Of a stretch of 64,000 nucleotides of DNA, positions 1 to 7,702 are shown piece after piece; within the stretch, counting starts at the first letter, position 1; every line of letters starts with the position of its first letter. The notes beneath the pieces are model-generated. The model was not told the DNA's origin. It saw only the letters and a list, made by a program, of their open reading frames with translations, and did no database searches. The translations under genes and the position numbers were made by a program. This DNA comes from MGBC120314 sp051880495 (GTDB lineage Bacteria; Bacillota; Clostridia; Lachnospirales; Lachnospiraceae), in the NCBI GenBank assembly GCA_051880495.1, contig JBJEOB010000050.1, positions 3,048 to 67,047 of the forward strand, in the 5' to 3' direction.

Positions 1-362
1 TTGTCAAAATTAATTTCTCCGTTTTTAAATGCATATGAGGTTACTATTACGTGCGAAGCCCCCGCTTTGATGTAGTCAGCTGCATTTTGCGCTGTAATGC
101 CTCCGCCAATCTGTAATTCGCCGGGATGGGCGGAAAGTGCAGACAGGGCAAGTTTTTGGTCGGCTTCGTAGAATTCTGAATCAACAGAATTTAATAAAAT
201 AATATGACCGCCCTTAAGCCCCAGGTTGTGGTAAAGATTGGCATAGTATGCACCATCGAGGTCGGACTCGAAGTTGGTGGTTGCACCGGTGTCAGTAAGC
301 GAACCTCCTACAATTTGTTTTACTTTACCGTCGTGAATATCAATACATGGACGAAATTCCAT
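1..362 (-). CDS. hisA: HisA, eukaryotic-type phosphoribosylformimino-AICAR-P isomerase (5' part only)
   Basis: Fourth step of histidine synthesis: Amadori-type isomerisation of ProFAR to PRFAR in the cytoplasm. Only about the first 120 residues are in the window; the gene runs off the left edge. The visible part starts MEFRPCIDIHDGKVKQIVGG and contains TNFESD, GGGI and ASHVIVTSYAF. From memory these match the plant/yeast HIS6/HISN3 form of the enzyme much better than the usual bacterial HisA, which begins roughly IPAIDLxxGxxVRL. The start at 360-362 is preceded by GGAGGAACT on the minus strand. A terminator separates it from the DHH gene upstream, so it is transcribed independently or by readthrough. 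Confidence 0.88.
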   Translation of the reverse strand, partial: MEFRPCIDIHDGKVKQIVGGSLTDTGATTNFESDLDGAYYANLYHNLGLKGGHIILLNSVDSEFYEADQKLALSALSAHPGELQIGGGITAQNAADYIKAGASHVIVTSYAFKNGEINFD

Positions 363-378
363 AGTTCCTCCTAAACCG

Positions 379-408
379 GATAGACAAATTGCAACGCAAT
401 TTCCTATC
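379..408. repeat. Small REP-like hairpin, copy 1
   Basis: GATAG (379-383) and AAATTGC (386-392) pair with GCAATTT (396-402) and CTATC (404-408) around a 3-base loop AAC. It lies in the 97-base spacer between hisA and the DHH gene. Similar hairpins with the same AAATT core and 3-base loop occur at 23061-23097 and 57991-58020. Confidence 0.6.
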
Positions 409-416
409 ATAAAATA

Positions 417-445
417 AAGACTGCCTTCGTGTTGAGGGCAGTCTT
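417..445 (-). terminator. Intrinsic terminator of the DHH phosphoesterase gene
   Basis: AAGACTGCC (417-425) pairs with GGCAGTCTT (437-445). Read on the minus strand, the 9-bp stem is followed by TATTTTA, 15 bases past the stop codon of the DHH gene. Confidence 0.8.
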
Positions 446-459
446 ATGTATGTTATAAA

Positions 460-1380
460 TTATGCATTAGCAAGTGCACACAGTTCATCAAGCATCTTAG
501 GAAGTTCGGTCTCCATATTGTCGTCAGAGAACTGGCATGTTCCAACTGCTTTGTGACCGCCGCCGTTATACTTGAGCATAAGGCTTCCTACATTGACATC
601 AGATGTTCTGTTAAGAATACTGTAACCAACTGCAGCAGAACAACCCAGACCGCCACGGCCGCTTACAATCCATACTGAAATATTCTGTTCAGGGTACATG
701 CTGTAAATCATGAAACGGTTACCTGTGTAGATTGGGTCAACACCACGAAGGTCAGTGATGATTACGTTACCCTTGGTATGTGTATATACAGAAACCATCT
801 GCTTGAACTTCTCTGTCTGCTCCATATATACTTCAATACGTTCAACGACGTCCGGAAGAGCGAGGATCTCTTCTGTAGTCATCGTACGGCAGGCATCCAT
901 AAGCTTCTCCATTAACTGATAGTTGGAAATGGTGAACTGTCTCCATCTTCCAAGGCCTGTTCTCGGGTCCATAAGAAAACCGATAAGAATCCATCCTGTA
1001 GGATTCATTACTTCATCTATGGTAAGGTTACCGGAATCTACCTTATCAACTGCTTCCATCATGTCATCAAACTGTGGAAAACGTTCCCTTCCGCCGTAAT
1101 ATTCATAAATAATACGTGCACATGAAGGTGTAATTCGGCTCTCGCCCTTATATTTACCATTTAACGCATTACGCTCAAGCTCACTGGAATGGTGATCAAA
1201 CCATAAACCGCAGCCTTCAACAAAAGGTACGTTAGCAAGGCAGTCGTTTTCATTAACCTCTACCAGGCCATCCTGTAAATCCTTAGGATGTGCAAATTTC
1301 CATGAATCAATGATTCCTGCTTCCTTAAGAAGTGCACCACAAGCAAGTCCATCAAAATCAGAACGTGTGATAAGTCTCAT
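460..1380 (-). CDS. DHH family phosphoesterase
   Basis: Predicted cytoplasmic metal-dependent phosphoesterase of the DHH/DHHA1 superfamily (NrnA oligoribonuclease, RecJ and exopolyphosphatase relatives). The 306-residue product has the N-terminal metal motif TRSDFDGLACG (about residues 5-15), the signature WFDHHSSE (about 60-67) and a C-terminal DHHA1-like glycine motif NGGGHKAVG (about 270-278). The natural substrate cannot be told from sequence; a short oligonucleotide or cyclic dinucleotide product is possible. It is monocistronic, with its own promoter and terminator. Confidence 0.85.
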   Translation of the reverse strand: MRLITRSDFDGLACGALLKEAGIIDSWKFAHPKDLQDGLVEVNENDCLANVPFVEGCGLWFDHHSSELERNALNGKYKGESRITPSCARIIYEYYGGRERFPQFDDMMEAVDKVDSGNLTIDEVMNPTGWILIGFLMDPRTGLGRWRQFTISNYQLMEKLMDACRTMTTEEILALPDVVERIEVYMEQTEKFKQMVSVYTHTKGNVIITDLRGVDPIYTGNRFMIYSMYPEQNISVWIVSGRGGLGCSAAVGYSILNRTSDVNVGSLMLKYNGGGHKAVGTCQFSDDNMETELPKMLDELCALANA

Positions 1381-1425
1381 ATGTCAATTCCTTTCTCAAA
1401 ATAAACATTAAACATATATAGTAAC

Positions 1426-1454
1426 ATTATAGAACAAATCCTAGAATTTTTCAA
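1426..1454 (-). promoter_or_regulatory. Sigma-A-type promoter of the DHH gene
   Basis: On the minus strand TTGAAA (1449-1454) and TATAAT (1426-1431) are separated by 17 bases, about 45 bases upstream of the start codon at 1380. It is divergent from the promoter at 1459-1486. Confidence 0.75.
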
Positions 1455-1458
1455 GGAT

Positions 1459-1486
1459 TTGAAACGAAGAATATGCATGGTAAAAT
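1459..1486 (+). promoter_or_regulatory. Promoter of the Cys-rich small protein gene
   Basis: TTGAAA (1459-1464), 16 bases, TAAAAT (1481-1486), with a TGG just before the -10 (extended -10). Transcription would start at the left edge of the palindrome at 1490-1555, so that palindrome would form at the 5' end of the mRNA. Confidence 0.6.
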
Positions 1487-1489
1487 TGA

Positions 1490-1566
1490 ATAGGTGATTG
1501 CGAAACTATTAAACCTGTTTATTGCCGTAACTACAGTAGTTTCGCAAATACCTATAAATTTATAGG
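1490..1566 (+). repeat. Leader palindrome, short relative of the 12.4-kb foldback, with overlapping SD palindrome
   Basis: The 19-21-base arms at 1490-1510 and 1535-1555 are inverted copies with about three mismatches, and both carry TTGCGAAACTA or its complement. That core also ends the large foldback at 12414-12616. The right arm overlaps a second, perfect 16-bp palindrome CCTATAAATTTATAGG (1551-1566), whose last bases are part of the AGGAGG ribosome binding site of the gene at 1582. The two hairpins share bases 1551-1555, so they are mutually exclusive. Confidence 0.6.
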
Positions 1567-1581
1567 AGGTGCATATTTACG

Positions 1582-1848
1582 GTGGAGAATTACAAATTTT
1601 TTCAGAATACGTGTTGTGAATTTTTTCCGTGTCACAAGATGAAAGACGGTGAAGAGCTTAACTGTCTGTTCTGTTACTGCCCGCTTTATGCGTTAGGTGA
1701 TAAATGTGGCGGAGATTATATATATACCGATAAAGGGGTAAAAAGCTGCATAAACTGTACAAGACCTCATGGAAAAGACGGATATGAGCATGTAATGTCA
1801 AAAATGGGGCAGGTTATGGAAACTGTGCGTAAAAAAGACCGTTCATAG
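1582..1848 (+). CDS. Cysteine-rich small domain protein
   Basis: An 88-residue cytoplasmic protein of the cysteine-rich small domain type (Cys_rich_small, recalled family), found in Clostridia and archaea. It has ten cysteines arranged as CC, C, CLFCYCPL, C and CINC, consistent with metal or Fe-S binding, but its function is unknown. The GTG start at 1582 lies 12 bases after AGGAGG. It is monocistronic; its mRNA leader contains two competing hairpins (1490-1566). Its last codons lie inside a terminator shared with the convergent pectinesterase gene. Confidence 0.8.
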   Translation: MENYKFFQNTCCEFFPCHKMKDGEELNCLFCYCPLYALGDKCGGDYIYTDKGVKSCINCTRPHGKDGYEHVMSKMGQVMETVRKKDRS

Positions 1849-1867
1849 TTTTTAAAATGAACGGTCT
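1836..1867 (-). terminator. Terminator of the pectinesterase gene (possibly bidirectional)
   Basis: An 11-bp perfect stem, AGACCGTTCAT (1836-1846) with ATGAACGGTCT (1857-1867). The minus strand has six T after the stem, which suits the pectinesterase gene. The plus strand has only a weak T-rich tail. The left arm is inside the 3' end of the Cys-rich gene. Confidence 0.8.
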
Positions 1868-1873
1868 GATTAT

Positions 1874-2812
1874 TTAGAATTTTTTAAAATTATCGAGTGA
1901 ATAGTATTCGGCTTCTTCTGCCGTAAGCTCACGCGAAAAATCTACACGTCCCGTGCGGTCTGCACCCGGACCAAAGCAGTTGTACTCGGCATAAGTGACT
2001 GTTTCGTGTGATTCGGGTTTGTCCCAGTCATGGAAGCCCTCAGATTTGATATGTTCACCAAGCTCACAGTTAAGCAGCACCGTCTGTGCGTATATTCTCC
2101 ATGGACGGCTTATATATACAGTGCCCGGAGGGCAGTTGCCGGTAAAGCGGCAGTTGTTGAATATATAGCCATATTTCTGATTCTGGTAGGTAGAAGGTGC
2201 TGTTATGTATCCGTCAGGGTCAATGCCGCGGTCTATTGAATATAATTCACAATTATCAAAGTAAGCGGCGGCACTGCCGAAAATAAAGTCAACTTCGCCT
2301 TCTATATAGCAGTCGGTATAAATCTGACGACATAATTTTCTTTCTGCAAATTCGGTAGGACCGGTAAAACCTCCGGATATAACAACTTCATTTGGAAGAG
2401 GACCTGTAAACAGAGTATCCTGATGCCCAAGTATCCTGCAGCCTTTAAAATGAATATGGTCGCCCTCTGCGTAAACAGCGATTGCCTGACCGACTTGTTT
2501 GCCAAAACCGGAAGTGTTGGCGATGGTTATATTGCTGCATGTAAAATAATCCGCCGTAATCAGCATCGTATAACTTCTGAATGTACCACGTTTTTCGTCA
2601 TTTTCAAGAATCATATTGGCATAATTGTCATACTCTATGATTGTTTCATTGGCATCCTCGCCCTCGATTGTAAGATAAGGCATGGAAATGTTTACTATCT
2701 CGTGATAAATTCCCTTTTTGACAAAAATAGTTTCAGGCAGCATGCTTACACTGTCAACCGCTTCCTGTATTGAATTAAAATCGCCTGTTCCGTCATGTGC
2801 TACGGTAATCAT
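1874..2812 (-). CDS. Pectinesterase (carbohydrate esterase family 8), no signal peptide
   Basis: Removes methyl esters from homogalacturonan. The 312-residue product shows the CE8 beta-helix motifs in order: GTGDFNSIQEAVDS near the N-terminus, GHQDTLFT (oxyanion Gln and catalytic Asp), DFIFGSA (second catalytic Asp), and the substrate-binding Arg/Trp in YISRPWR. An upstream in-frame ATG at 2860 would add 16 residues, but AGGAG sits 7 bases before the ATG at 2812, so the shorter form is preferred. No signal peptide is visible in either form, so the enzyme probably works inside the cell on imported methylated oligogalacturonides. It stands alone, about 16 kb from the other pectin genes. Confidence 0.9.
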   Translation of the reverse strand: MITVAHDGTGDFNSIQEAVDSVSMLPETIFVKKGIYHEIVNISMPYLTIEGEDANETIIEYDNYANMILENDEKRGTFRSYTMLITADYFTCSNITIANTSGFGKQVGQAIAVYAEGDHIHFKGCRILGHQDTLFTGPLPNEVVISGGFTGPTEFAERKLCRQIYTDCYIEGEVDFIFGSAAAYFDNCELYSIDRGIDPDGYITAPSTYQNQKYGYIFNNCRFTGNCPPGTVYISRPWRIYAQTVLLNCELGEHIKSEGFHDWDKPESHETVTYAEYNCFGPGADRTGRVDFSRELTAEEAEYYSLDNFKKF

Positions 2813-2882
2813 ATTTGTTCTCCTGAAAATATATTTTTTATATTCATTATATGATAACACATTTTTAGTGGAAAAAAAACAG

Positions 2883-2912
2883 TTGTTAGGTTATAATTAC
2901 ATTTATCATAAT
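2883..2912 (+). promoter_or_regulatory. Possible promoter of the GNAT-aroC-tgt operon
   Basis: TTGTTA (2883-2888), 18 bases, CATAAT (2907-2912), 20 bases before the GNAT start codon. A TATAAT-like -10 for the divergent pectinesterase gene lies near 2850 on the other strand. Confidence 0.5.
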
Positions 2913-2931
2913 TCAAAAGGATATGTACGTA

Positions 2932-3357
2932 ATGTTAGAAATCAGAGAAAATCAACTGGATATAGATACTTATATGCTTCTTCGTAAAGAAGTCGGCTGG
3001 AAGATGCTGTCAAAGCGTCAGGCTCAGATGGCGCTAAGCAACTGTTTATTTAACGTGGTTGCGTATGAAGACGGCGAGGCGGTAGGAATGGGAAGAATCG
3101 TCGGAGACGGTGCGGTTGTGTGTTATGTTCAGGACCTTGTTATTCTGCCTAAGGTACAGGGAAGAGGAATTGGAAGTAAGGTTCTTGGCAGGCTGATTGA
3201 GTATGTCGAGAGTATTACGGAGGATGGAACGGAAATGATGCTTTGCCTGATGTGCGCCAAGGGCAGGGAAGGATTTTATACCAAGCACGATTTTATACCA
3301 AGACCGACACAGAATCTTGGACCGGGTATGATTCAGTATATTCGAAAGATGTTCTAG
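2932..3357 (+). CDS. GNAT family N-acetyltransferase
   Basis: Predicted acetyl-CoA-dependent N-acetyltransferase of 141 residues; the acceptor is unknown. The acetyl-CoA pyrophosphate-binding motif is QGRGIGSKVLG (about residues 85-95), preceded by the usual beta-strand YVQDLVILP. The C-terminal FYTKHDFIPRP is the common GNAT end. The ATG at 2932 is chosen over the one at 2923 because AAAGGA is correctly spaced only from the former. It is first in an operon with aroC (17 bases later) and tgt. Confidence 0.8.
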   Translation: MLEIRENQLDIDTYMLLRKEVGWKMLSKRQAQMALSNCLFNVVAYEDGEAVGMGRIVGDGAVVCYVQDLVILPKVQGRGIGSKVLGRLIEYVESITEDGTEMMLCLMCAKGREGFYTKHDFIPRPTQNLGPGMIQYIRKMF

Positions 3358-3374
3358 AAAAGGAGACTAATAAG

Positions 3375-4475
3375 ATGGCAGGTTCAACGTTTGGAAATAT
3401 ATTTAAAATTACAACATGGGGAGAATCACACGGAAAGGGAATCGGCGTTGTGGTGGACGGCTGTCCGGCAGGTGTTCCTTTGTGTGAAGAGGATATACAG
3501 AAATATTTAAACCGCAGAAAGCCGGGACAGTCAAAGTATACAACGCAGCGTGTCGAGGATGATGCGGTTGAGATTCTTTCCGGTGTTTTTGAGGGAATGA
3601 CAACAGGAACGCCTATATCGATGGTGGTTTTCAACAAGACGCAGAGGTCTTCGGATTATTCTGAAATTGCCGGTTATTACAGACCGGGACATGCTGATTA
3701 TACATTTGATATGAAATATGGCTTCAGGGACTACAGAGGCGGAGGACGTTCGTCCGGAAGAGAGACCATTGCGAGGGTTGCAGCCGGTGCAATCGCACTT
3801 AAAATGCTTTCCATGATGGGAATTACAGTCGCTGCATATTCAAAGGAAATAGGCGGAATTGAAGCGTCATGTATTGATATGGATGAAAGATTTTCAAATG
3901 CATTTTATATGCCGGATAAGGAAGCTGCAAAGAAGGTAGAGGATTATGCAAAAGAAAAGATGAGTCAGACGGACTCCATGGGTGGAGTTATAGAATGTGT
4001 TGTGACAGGTATGCCTGTCGGAATAGGAGACCCATGTTTTGAAAAGCTTGATGCTAATCTTGGAAAGGCTATTCTGTCCATAGGTGCGGTAAAAGGCTTT
4101 GAAATAGGTGACGGATTTGCTGTATCGAAAGCCACGGGACTCACAAACAATGATGAATTCTTTATGCAGGATGGAAAGGTTATGAAAAAGACCAACCATG
4201 CCGGAGGAATTTTAGGCGGAATGAGTGACGGCAGCGATATCATTTTAAGGGCAGCAATTAAGCCTACGCCATCAATTGCTGCAACACAGGGTACTGTTAA
4301 TAAAAATGGTGAGAATATCAGTATAAATATTAAAGGACGTCATGATCCGATGATTGTTCCGCGTGCGGTTGTGGTTGTCGAGGCGATGACGGCACTTGTC
4401 ATAATCGATGAAATGATGATGAATATGACAGCGAGAATGGATAAAATTGTAGATTTTTATAAGAGGAATAAATGA
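3375..4475 (+). CDS. aroC: Chorismate synthase
   Basis: Last step of the shikimate pathway: 5-enolpyruvylshikimate-3-phosphate to chorismate, needing reduced FMN. The 366-residue length is typical. Family signatures seen are GESHGKGIGVVVDG near the N-terminus, RPGHADYT with YRGGGRSSGRET in the middle, and the C-terminal stretch around GRHDP. Start ATG 3375 follows AAAAGGAGACTAATAAG. The stop codon overlaps the tgt start as ATGA, so the two are translationally coupled. Confidence 0.97.
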   Translation: MAGSTFGNIFKITTWGESHGKGIGVVVDGCPAGVPLCEEDIQKYLNRRKPGQSKYTTQRVEDDAVEILSGVFEGMTTGTPISMVVFNKTQRSSDYSEIAGYYRPGHADYTFDMKYGFRDYRGGGRSSGRETIARVAAGAIALKMLSMMGITVAAYSKEIGGIEASCIDMDERFSNAFYMPDKEAAKKVEDYAKEKMSQTDSMGGVIECVVTGMPVGIGDPCFEKLDANLGKAILSIGAVKGFEIGDGFAVSKATGLTNNDEFFMQDGKVMKKTNHAGGILGGMSDGSDIILRAAIKPTPSIAATQGTVNKNGENISINIKGRHDPMIVPRAVVVVEAMTALVIIDEMMMNMTARMDKIVDFYKRNK

Positions 4476-5605
4476 TGTATGAATTATTAAAAACCGATGG
4501 AAGGGCAAAAAGAGGCAGGCTTCATACGGTACACGGAACAATTGAGACTCCTGTGTTTATGAATGTTGGAACTGTTGCGGCCATTAAGGGTGCCGTTTCA
4601 ACAACTGACCTTAAGGAGATTGGAACGCAGGTTGAATTATCCAACACATACCATCTTCACGTAAGACCGGGCGACAATATTGTTAAACAGATGGGCGGAC
4701 TTCATAAGTTTATGGTGTGGGACAGACCGATACTTACGGATTCAGGAGGATTTCAGGTATTTTCGCTTGCAGGAATGCGCAAAATAAAAGAAGAAGGAGT
4801 TTATTTTAATTCGCATATAGACGGTAGGAAGATTTTTATGGGACCTGAGGAGAGTATGCAGATTCAGTCAAATCTTGCATCAACGATTGCGATGGCATTT
4901 GACGAGTGCCCTCCGCATCCTGCAACAAGGGAGTATATGCAGAATTCGGTTGACAGGACTACAAGGTGGCTTGTGCGCTGTAAGGCGGAGATGGACAGGC
5001 TTAACAGCCTTGAAGATACTATTAACAAAAATCAGTTGTTATTCGGAATTAACCAGGGCGGTACATTCGAGGATATAAGAATTGAACACGCAAAGAGAAT
5101 TTCTGAACTTGAACTTGACGGATATGCCCTTGGTGGACTTGCCGTCGGCGAGTCACATGAAGAAATGTACAGGATTCTTGATGAGACCGTTCCATATCTT
5201 CCGCAAAACAAGCCGACCTATCTTATGGGAGTGGGAACACCGGCTAATATATTGGAAGCAGTTGACAGGGGTGTTGATTTCTTTGACTGCGTTTACCCTT
5301 CAAGAAACGGAAGACACGGCCATGTGTATACAAGATGGGGTAAGATTAATCTGTTTAACTCAAAGTACGAGACTGATTCAGAGCCGATTGAAACAGGATG
5401 TCAGTGCCCGACGTGTAAAAATTACTCAAGAGGGTATATAAGACATCTTCTTAAGGCAAAGGAAATGCTTGGAATGAGATTATGTGTTCTTCATAACCTG
5501 TATTTTTATAATCACCTTATGGAAGAAATACGCGAAGCAATCGATGAGGGAAGATACGCCGAATTTAAAAAACAAAGGCTTGATGACCTTAAGACGATAA
5601 GTTAA
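4472..5605 (+). CDS. tgt: Queuine/preQ1 tRNA-ribosyltransferase (TGT)
   Basis: Exchanges guanine-34 in GUN anticodons for preQ1. The 377-residue product has the substrate motif DSGGFQVFS (about residues 89-97), the catalytic region GGLAVGE, the nucleophile Asp in the DFFDCVYPSR stretch, and a zinc site made of CQCPTC plus a distal Cys and His (CVLH). No queuosine biosynthesis gene is adjacent. It is the third gene of the GNAT-aroC-tgt operon. Confidence 0.97.
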   Translation: MMYELLKTDGRAKRGRLHTVHGTIETPVFMNVGTVAAIKGAVSTTDLKEIGTQVELSNTYHLHVRPGDNIVKQMGGLHKFMVWDRPILTDSGGFQVFSLAGMRKIKEEGVYFNSHIDGRKIFMGPEESMQIQSNLASTIAMAFDECPPHPATREYMQNSVDRTTRWLVRCKAEMDRLNSLEDTINKNQLLFGINQGGTFEDIRIEHAKRISELELDGYALGGLAVGESHEEMYRILDETVPYLPQNKPTYLMGVGTPANILEAVDRGVDFFDCVYPSRNGRHGHVYTRWGKINLFNSKYETDSEPIETGCQCPTCKNYSRGYIRHLLKAKEMLGMRLCVLHNLYFYNHLMEEIREAIDEGRYAEFKKQRLDDLKTIS

Positions 5606-5629
5606 AAACAAACTTTTTGCAAATATATG

Positions 5630-5659
5630 TTGCTATTTATGCAACCAAAATGGTATAGT
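5630..5659 (+). promoter_or_regulatory. Likely yajC promoter
   Basis: TTGCTA (5630-5635), 18 bases, TATAGT (5654-5659), 33 bases before the yajC start codon. Confidence 0.5.
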
Positions 5660-5691
5660 ATATACAGTTTTTATTTTAGGAGGACTTTAAG

Positions 5692-6009
5692 ATGTTTTTA
5701 TTAGAAGCTGGAACAGAAGCAGTAGCAGGCGGCGGAGCAAGCATGCTTTTAATGATTGTTATCTATGTTGTTGTAATCGGCGGCGCTATGTACTTTATGG
5801 CAGTAAGACCACAGAAGAAGCAGCAGAAGGCTCATCAGGAGATGATGGAAGCATTGGAAAACGGAGATTATATCCTTACTTCAAGCGGTTTCTATGGAAC
5901 AGTAATTGATATTACTGAAGACACTGTTATAGTTGAATTTGGTAATAACAAGAATTGCAGAATTCCGATGAAAAAGGATGCTATTATTGAAATCGAAAAA
6001 GCACAGTAA
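5692..6009 (+). CDS. yajC: Preprotein translocase subunit YajC
   Basis: A small accessory subunit of the Sec translocon. The 105-residue protein has one N-terminal membrane helix (about residues 18-40), the usual FMAVRPQKKQQK boundary and a cytoplasmic YajC domain with YILTSSGFYGTV. RBS AGGAGG precedes ATG 5692. Its position after tgt is typical of bacterial genomes. It is followed by a long hairpin terminator that also carries the spoVAA ribosome binding site. Confidence 0.95.
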   Translation: MFLLEAGTEAVAGGGASMLLMIVIYVVVIGGAMYFMAVRPQKKQQKAHQEMMEALENGDYILTSSGFYGTVIDITEDTVIVEFGNNKNCRIPMKKDAIIEIEKAQ

Positions 6010-6041
6010 GATAAAATAAAACCAGAAAATACCAGAATAGT

Positions 6042-6091
6042 AAGACCTCTATTTGCAACAATATTAATATGTTGTGAATGGAGGTTTTTTT
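6042..6091 (+). terminator. yajC terminator whose 3' arm and T-tract are the spoVAA Shine-Dalgarno and spacer
   Basis: Bases 6042-6060 pair with 6070-6088 over 19 positions (15 Watson-Crick, 4 G-U) around a 9-base loop, followed by T to 6091. The right arm contains the GGAGG (6080-6084) that serves ATG 6092, and the T-tract forms the SD-to-start spacer. Folded RNA would end yajC transcripts and bury the spoVAA ribosome binding site. Confidence 0.75.
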
Positions 6092-6712
6092 ATGTCTGAA
6101 ACCGTCTACATTAAATTTGAACGAAGTACCCAGATGTATGAAAGAAAAGTGTCTGTAGGAGATATAGCCAGTGTTCATTGCAGCAATGCTTCAGTTGAGG
6201 CAAGGGTAAAGGCTATAAAAATCATAACAATCCCGGATGTTAAAAAAGGTAATTTTGTTTTCTCTGTGTTAAACATTATTGAAAAAATTGAAAAAGAGTG
6301 TCCGGGCGCTGAAGTTAATAATATCGGTGAAAGTGATTTTATAATTGAATACAGGAAAAATCCGCCAAAGAAAGGTATTCTGACCGGCATTAAAATATTT
6401 ATTACATGTGTGATAGTTTTTGTCGGAAGTATGTACACTATCATGGCATATAATAACGACGTCGGTGTAAATGAATTGTTTGGCAAGGTATATGAGCTTG
6501 TGAATAATGGTGAAAATAACAGCATGCTTGAACTGTTCTACAGCGTTGGACTGACTTTTGGAATTGCGGTGTTCTATAATCATTTTGTCGGGAAGAAAAT
6601 GTCGGATACGCCGACACCTGTTGAGGTGCAGATGAGAAGTTATGAATCCGATGTTGACACTGCGATTGTGGAACGGGCTTCGCGCAAAAAGGAGGAGTTC
6701 GATGCCTCTTAA
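6092..6712 (+). CDS. spoVAA: Stage V sporulation protein AA
   Basis: Membrane protein of the SpoVA dipicolinic acid channel in the spore inner membrane. The 206-residue product has an N-terminal soluble domain (METVYIKF-like start, residues 1-95) followed by two membrane helices near residues 98-118 and 145-165, matching SpoVAA architecture. ATG 6092 is chosen over an upstream in-frame ATG (6074) because GGAGG is 7 bases before it. It overlaps spoVAB by 11 bases. The set of AA, AB and AC in this order supports the name. Confidence 0.85.
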   Translation: MSETVYIKFERSTQMYERKVSVGDIASVHCSNASVEARVKAIKIITIPDVKKGNFVFSVLNIIEKIEKECPGAEVNNIGESDFIIEYRKNPPKKGILTGIKIFITCVIVFVGSMYTIMAYNNDVGVNELFGKVYELVNNGENNSMLELFYSVGLTFGIAVFYNHFVGKKMSDTPTPVEVQMRSYESDVDTAIVERASRKKEEFDAS

Positions 6713-7139
6713 CAGTTTTTTGGGGAATATTATCCTGGCAGTTATCGGAGTATCAGGCGGAATTCTGGTGTCGGGAGGAATATATGCCCTGATAACAATG
6801 CTTGGAATCATAAACCGAATCGCACAGGATACACATACGGCTAAGCATATTATGCTGTATGAGGAATGTGTTATCTGGGGAGCAACTATCGGAAATATTA
6901 TTTTTGTGTTTGATGTAAATATTCCGATTGGAATTACAGGTCTTATTATTTTTGGATTTGTCGGTGGAATCTATGCAGGATGTCTGGCGATTGCACTGGC
7001 TGAAATTATTAAAACGATACCTGTGTTTGTAATGCGCTCGGGGCTTACAAGCGGATTTGGTTTTATCATACTTATGATGGCGCTTGGAAAGGGAATAGGA
7101 GGACTTGTTTATTTCTTCCTGTTTAATTATAAAATGTAG
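6702..7139 (+). CDS. spoVAB: Stage V sporulation protein AB
   Basis: Integral membrane protein of the SpoVA complex, 145 residues with about four hydrophobic helices and little soluble sequence. The start ATG 6702 lies inside the end of spoVAA and follows AAAGGAGGAGTTCG. A longer in-frame start at 6642 would lie deep in spoVAA and has no ribosome binding site. Identification rests on size, topology and position between spoVAA and spoVAC. Confidence 0.82.
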   Translation: MPLNSFLGNIILAVIGVSGGILVSGGIYALITMLGIINRIAQDTHTAKHIMLYEECVIWGATIGNIIFVFDVNIPIGITGLIIFGFVGGIYAGCLAIALAEIIKTIPVFVMRSGLTSGFGFIILMMALGKGIGGLVYFFLFNYKM

Positions 7140-7151
7140 GAGAGTATTAAT

Positions 7152-7628
7152 ATGGCTGAAAATGAAAATGTTCTTGAAAAAGACAGAAATAAAAAATATA
7201 ACGATTATGTAAAATATGTTACCCCGACACACAGTTGTCCGGTAAATTGTATTAAAGCATTTATAACAGGCGGTATTATATGCTGCATAGGACAGTTTAT
7301 TATGAATACGCTTATGGGAATGGGACTTGACAAGGAAACCGCCGCATCGTGGAATACGCTTATACTTGTTCTTTTAAGCGTGATATTGACATGCTTGAAT
7401 TTATATCCGTATATAACTAAATGGGGCGGCGCAGGTGCACTTGTTCCGATAACAGGATTTGCTAATGGTGTCTGCGCACCGGCCATGGAATTTAAGAAGG
7501 AAGGCTGGGTATTTGGCGTTGGTGCCAAAATTTTCACGATTGCGGGACCGGTTATCCTGTACGGAATAGTGACAAGCTGGCTTCTCGGAGTAATATACTG
7601 GGTCGGAGGTCTTTTGCATTTCTGGTAG
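7152..7628 (+). CDS. spoVAC: Stage V sporulation protein AC
   Basis: The SpoVA subunit reported in Bacillus to act as a mechanosensitive channel for dipicolinate. The 158-residue protein begins with a short soluble tail (about residues 1-35, ending YVTPTHS) and then several helices. The conserved AGALVPITGFANG segment (about 96-108), typical of SpoVAC/SpoVAE-like proteins, is present. RBS AGGAG is 8 bases upstream. In most genomes spoVAD follows directly; here it is 5 kb away. Confidence 0.93.
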   Translation: MAENENVLEKDRNKKYNDYVKYVTPTHSCPVNCIKAFITGGIICCIGQFIMNTLMGMGLDKETAASWNTLILVLLSVILTCLNLYPYITKWGGAGALVPITGFANGVCAPAMEFKKEGWVFGVGAKIFTIAGPVILYGIVTSWLLGVIYWVGGLLHFW

Positions 7629-7641
7629 GGAATATGTATAC

Positions 7642-7671
7642 TTGACAAATTATGCGCAAAGGTTCAATAAT
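7642..7671 (+). promoter_or_regulatory. Promoter of the MATE transporter gene
   Basis: Consensus TTGACA (7642-7647), 18 bases, AATAAT (7666-7671), 32 bases before ATG 7703. It shows that the MATE gene is a separate vegetative unit and not part of the spoVA transcript. Confidence 0.7.
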
Positions 7672-7702
7672 AAAGAAAATTTGAGTTGGACAGGGTGAAA
7701 TT

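Noticed and set aside
6035..6066. Possible sigma-F/G promoter (GAATA and AATATTA) before spoVAA
   Set aside because: The spacing of about 20 bases is too long and the bases lie in the terminator hairpin; not convincing by eye.
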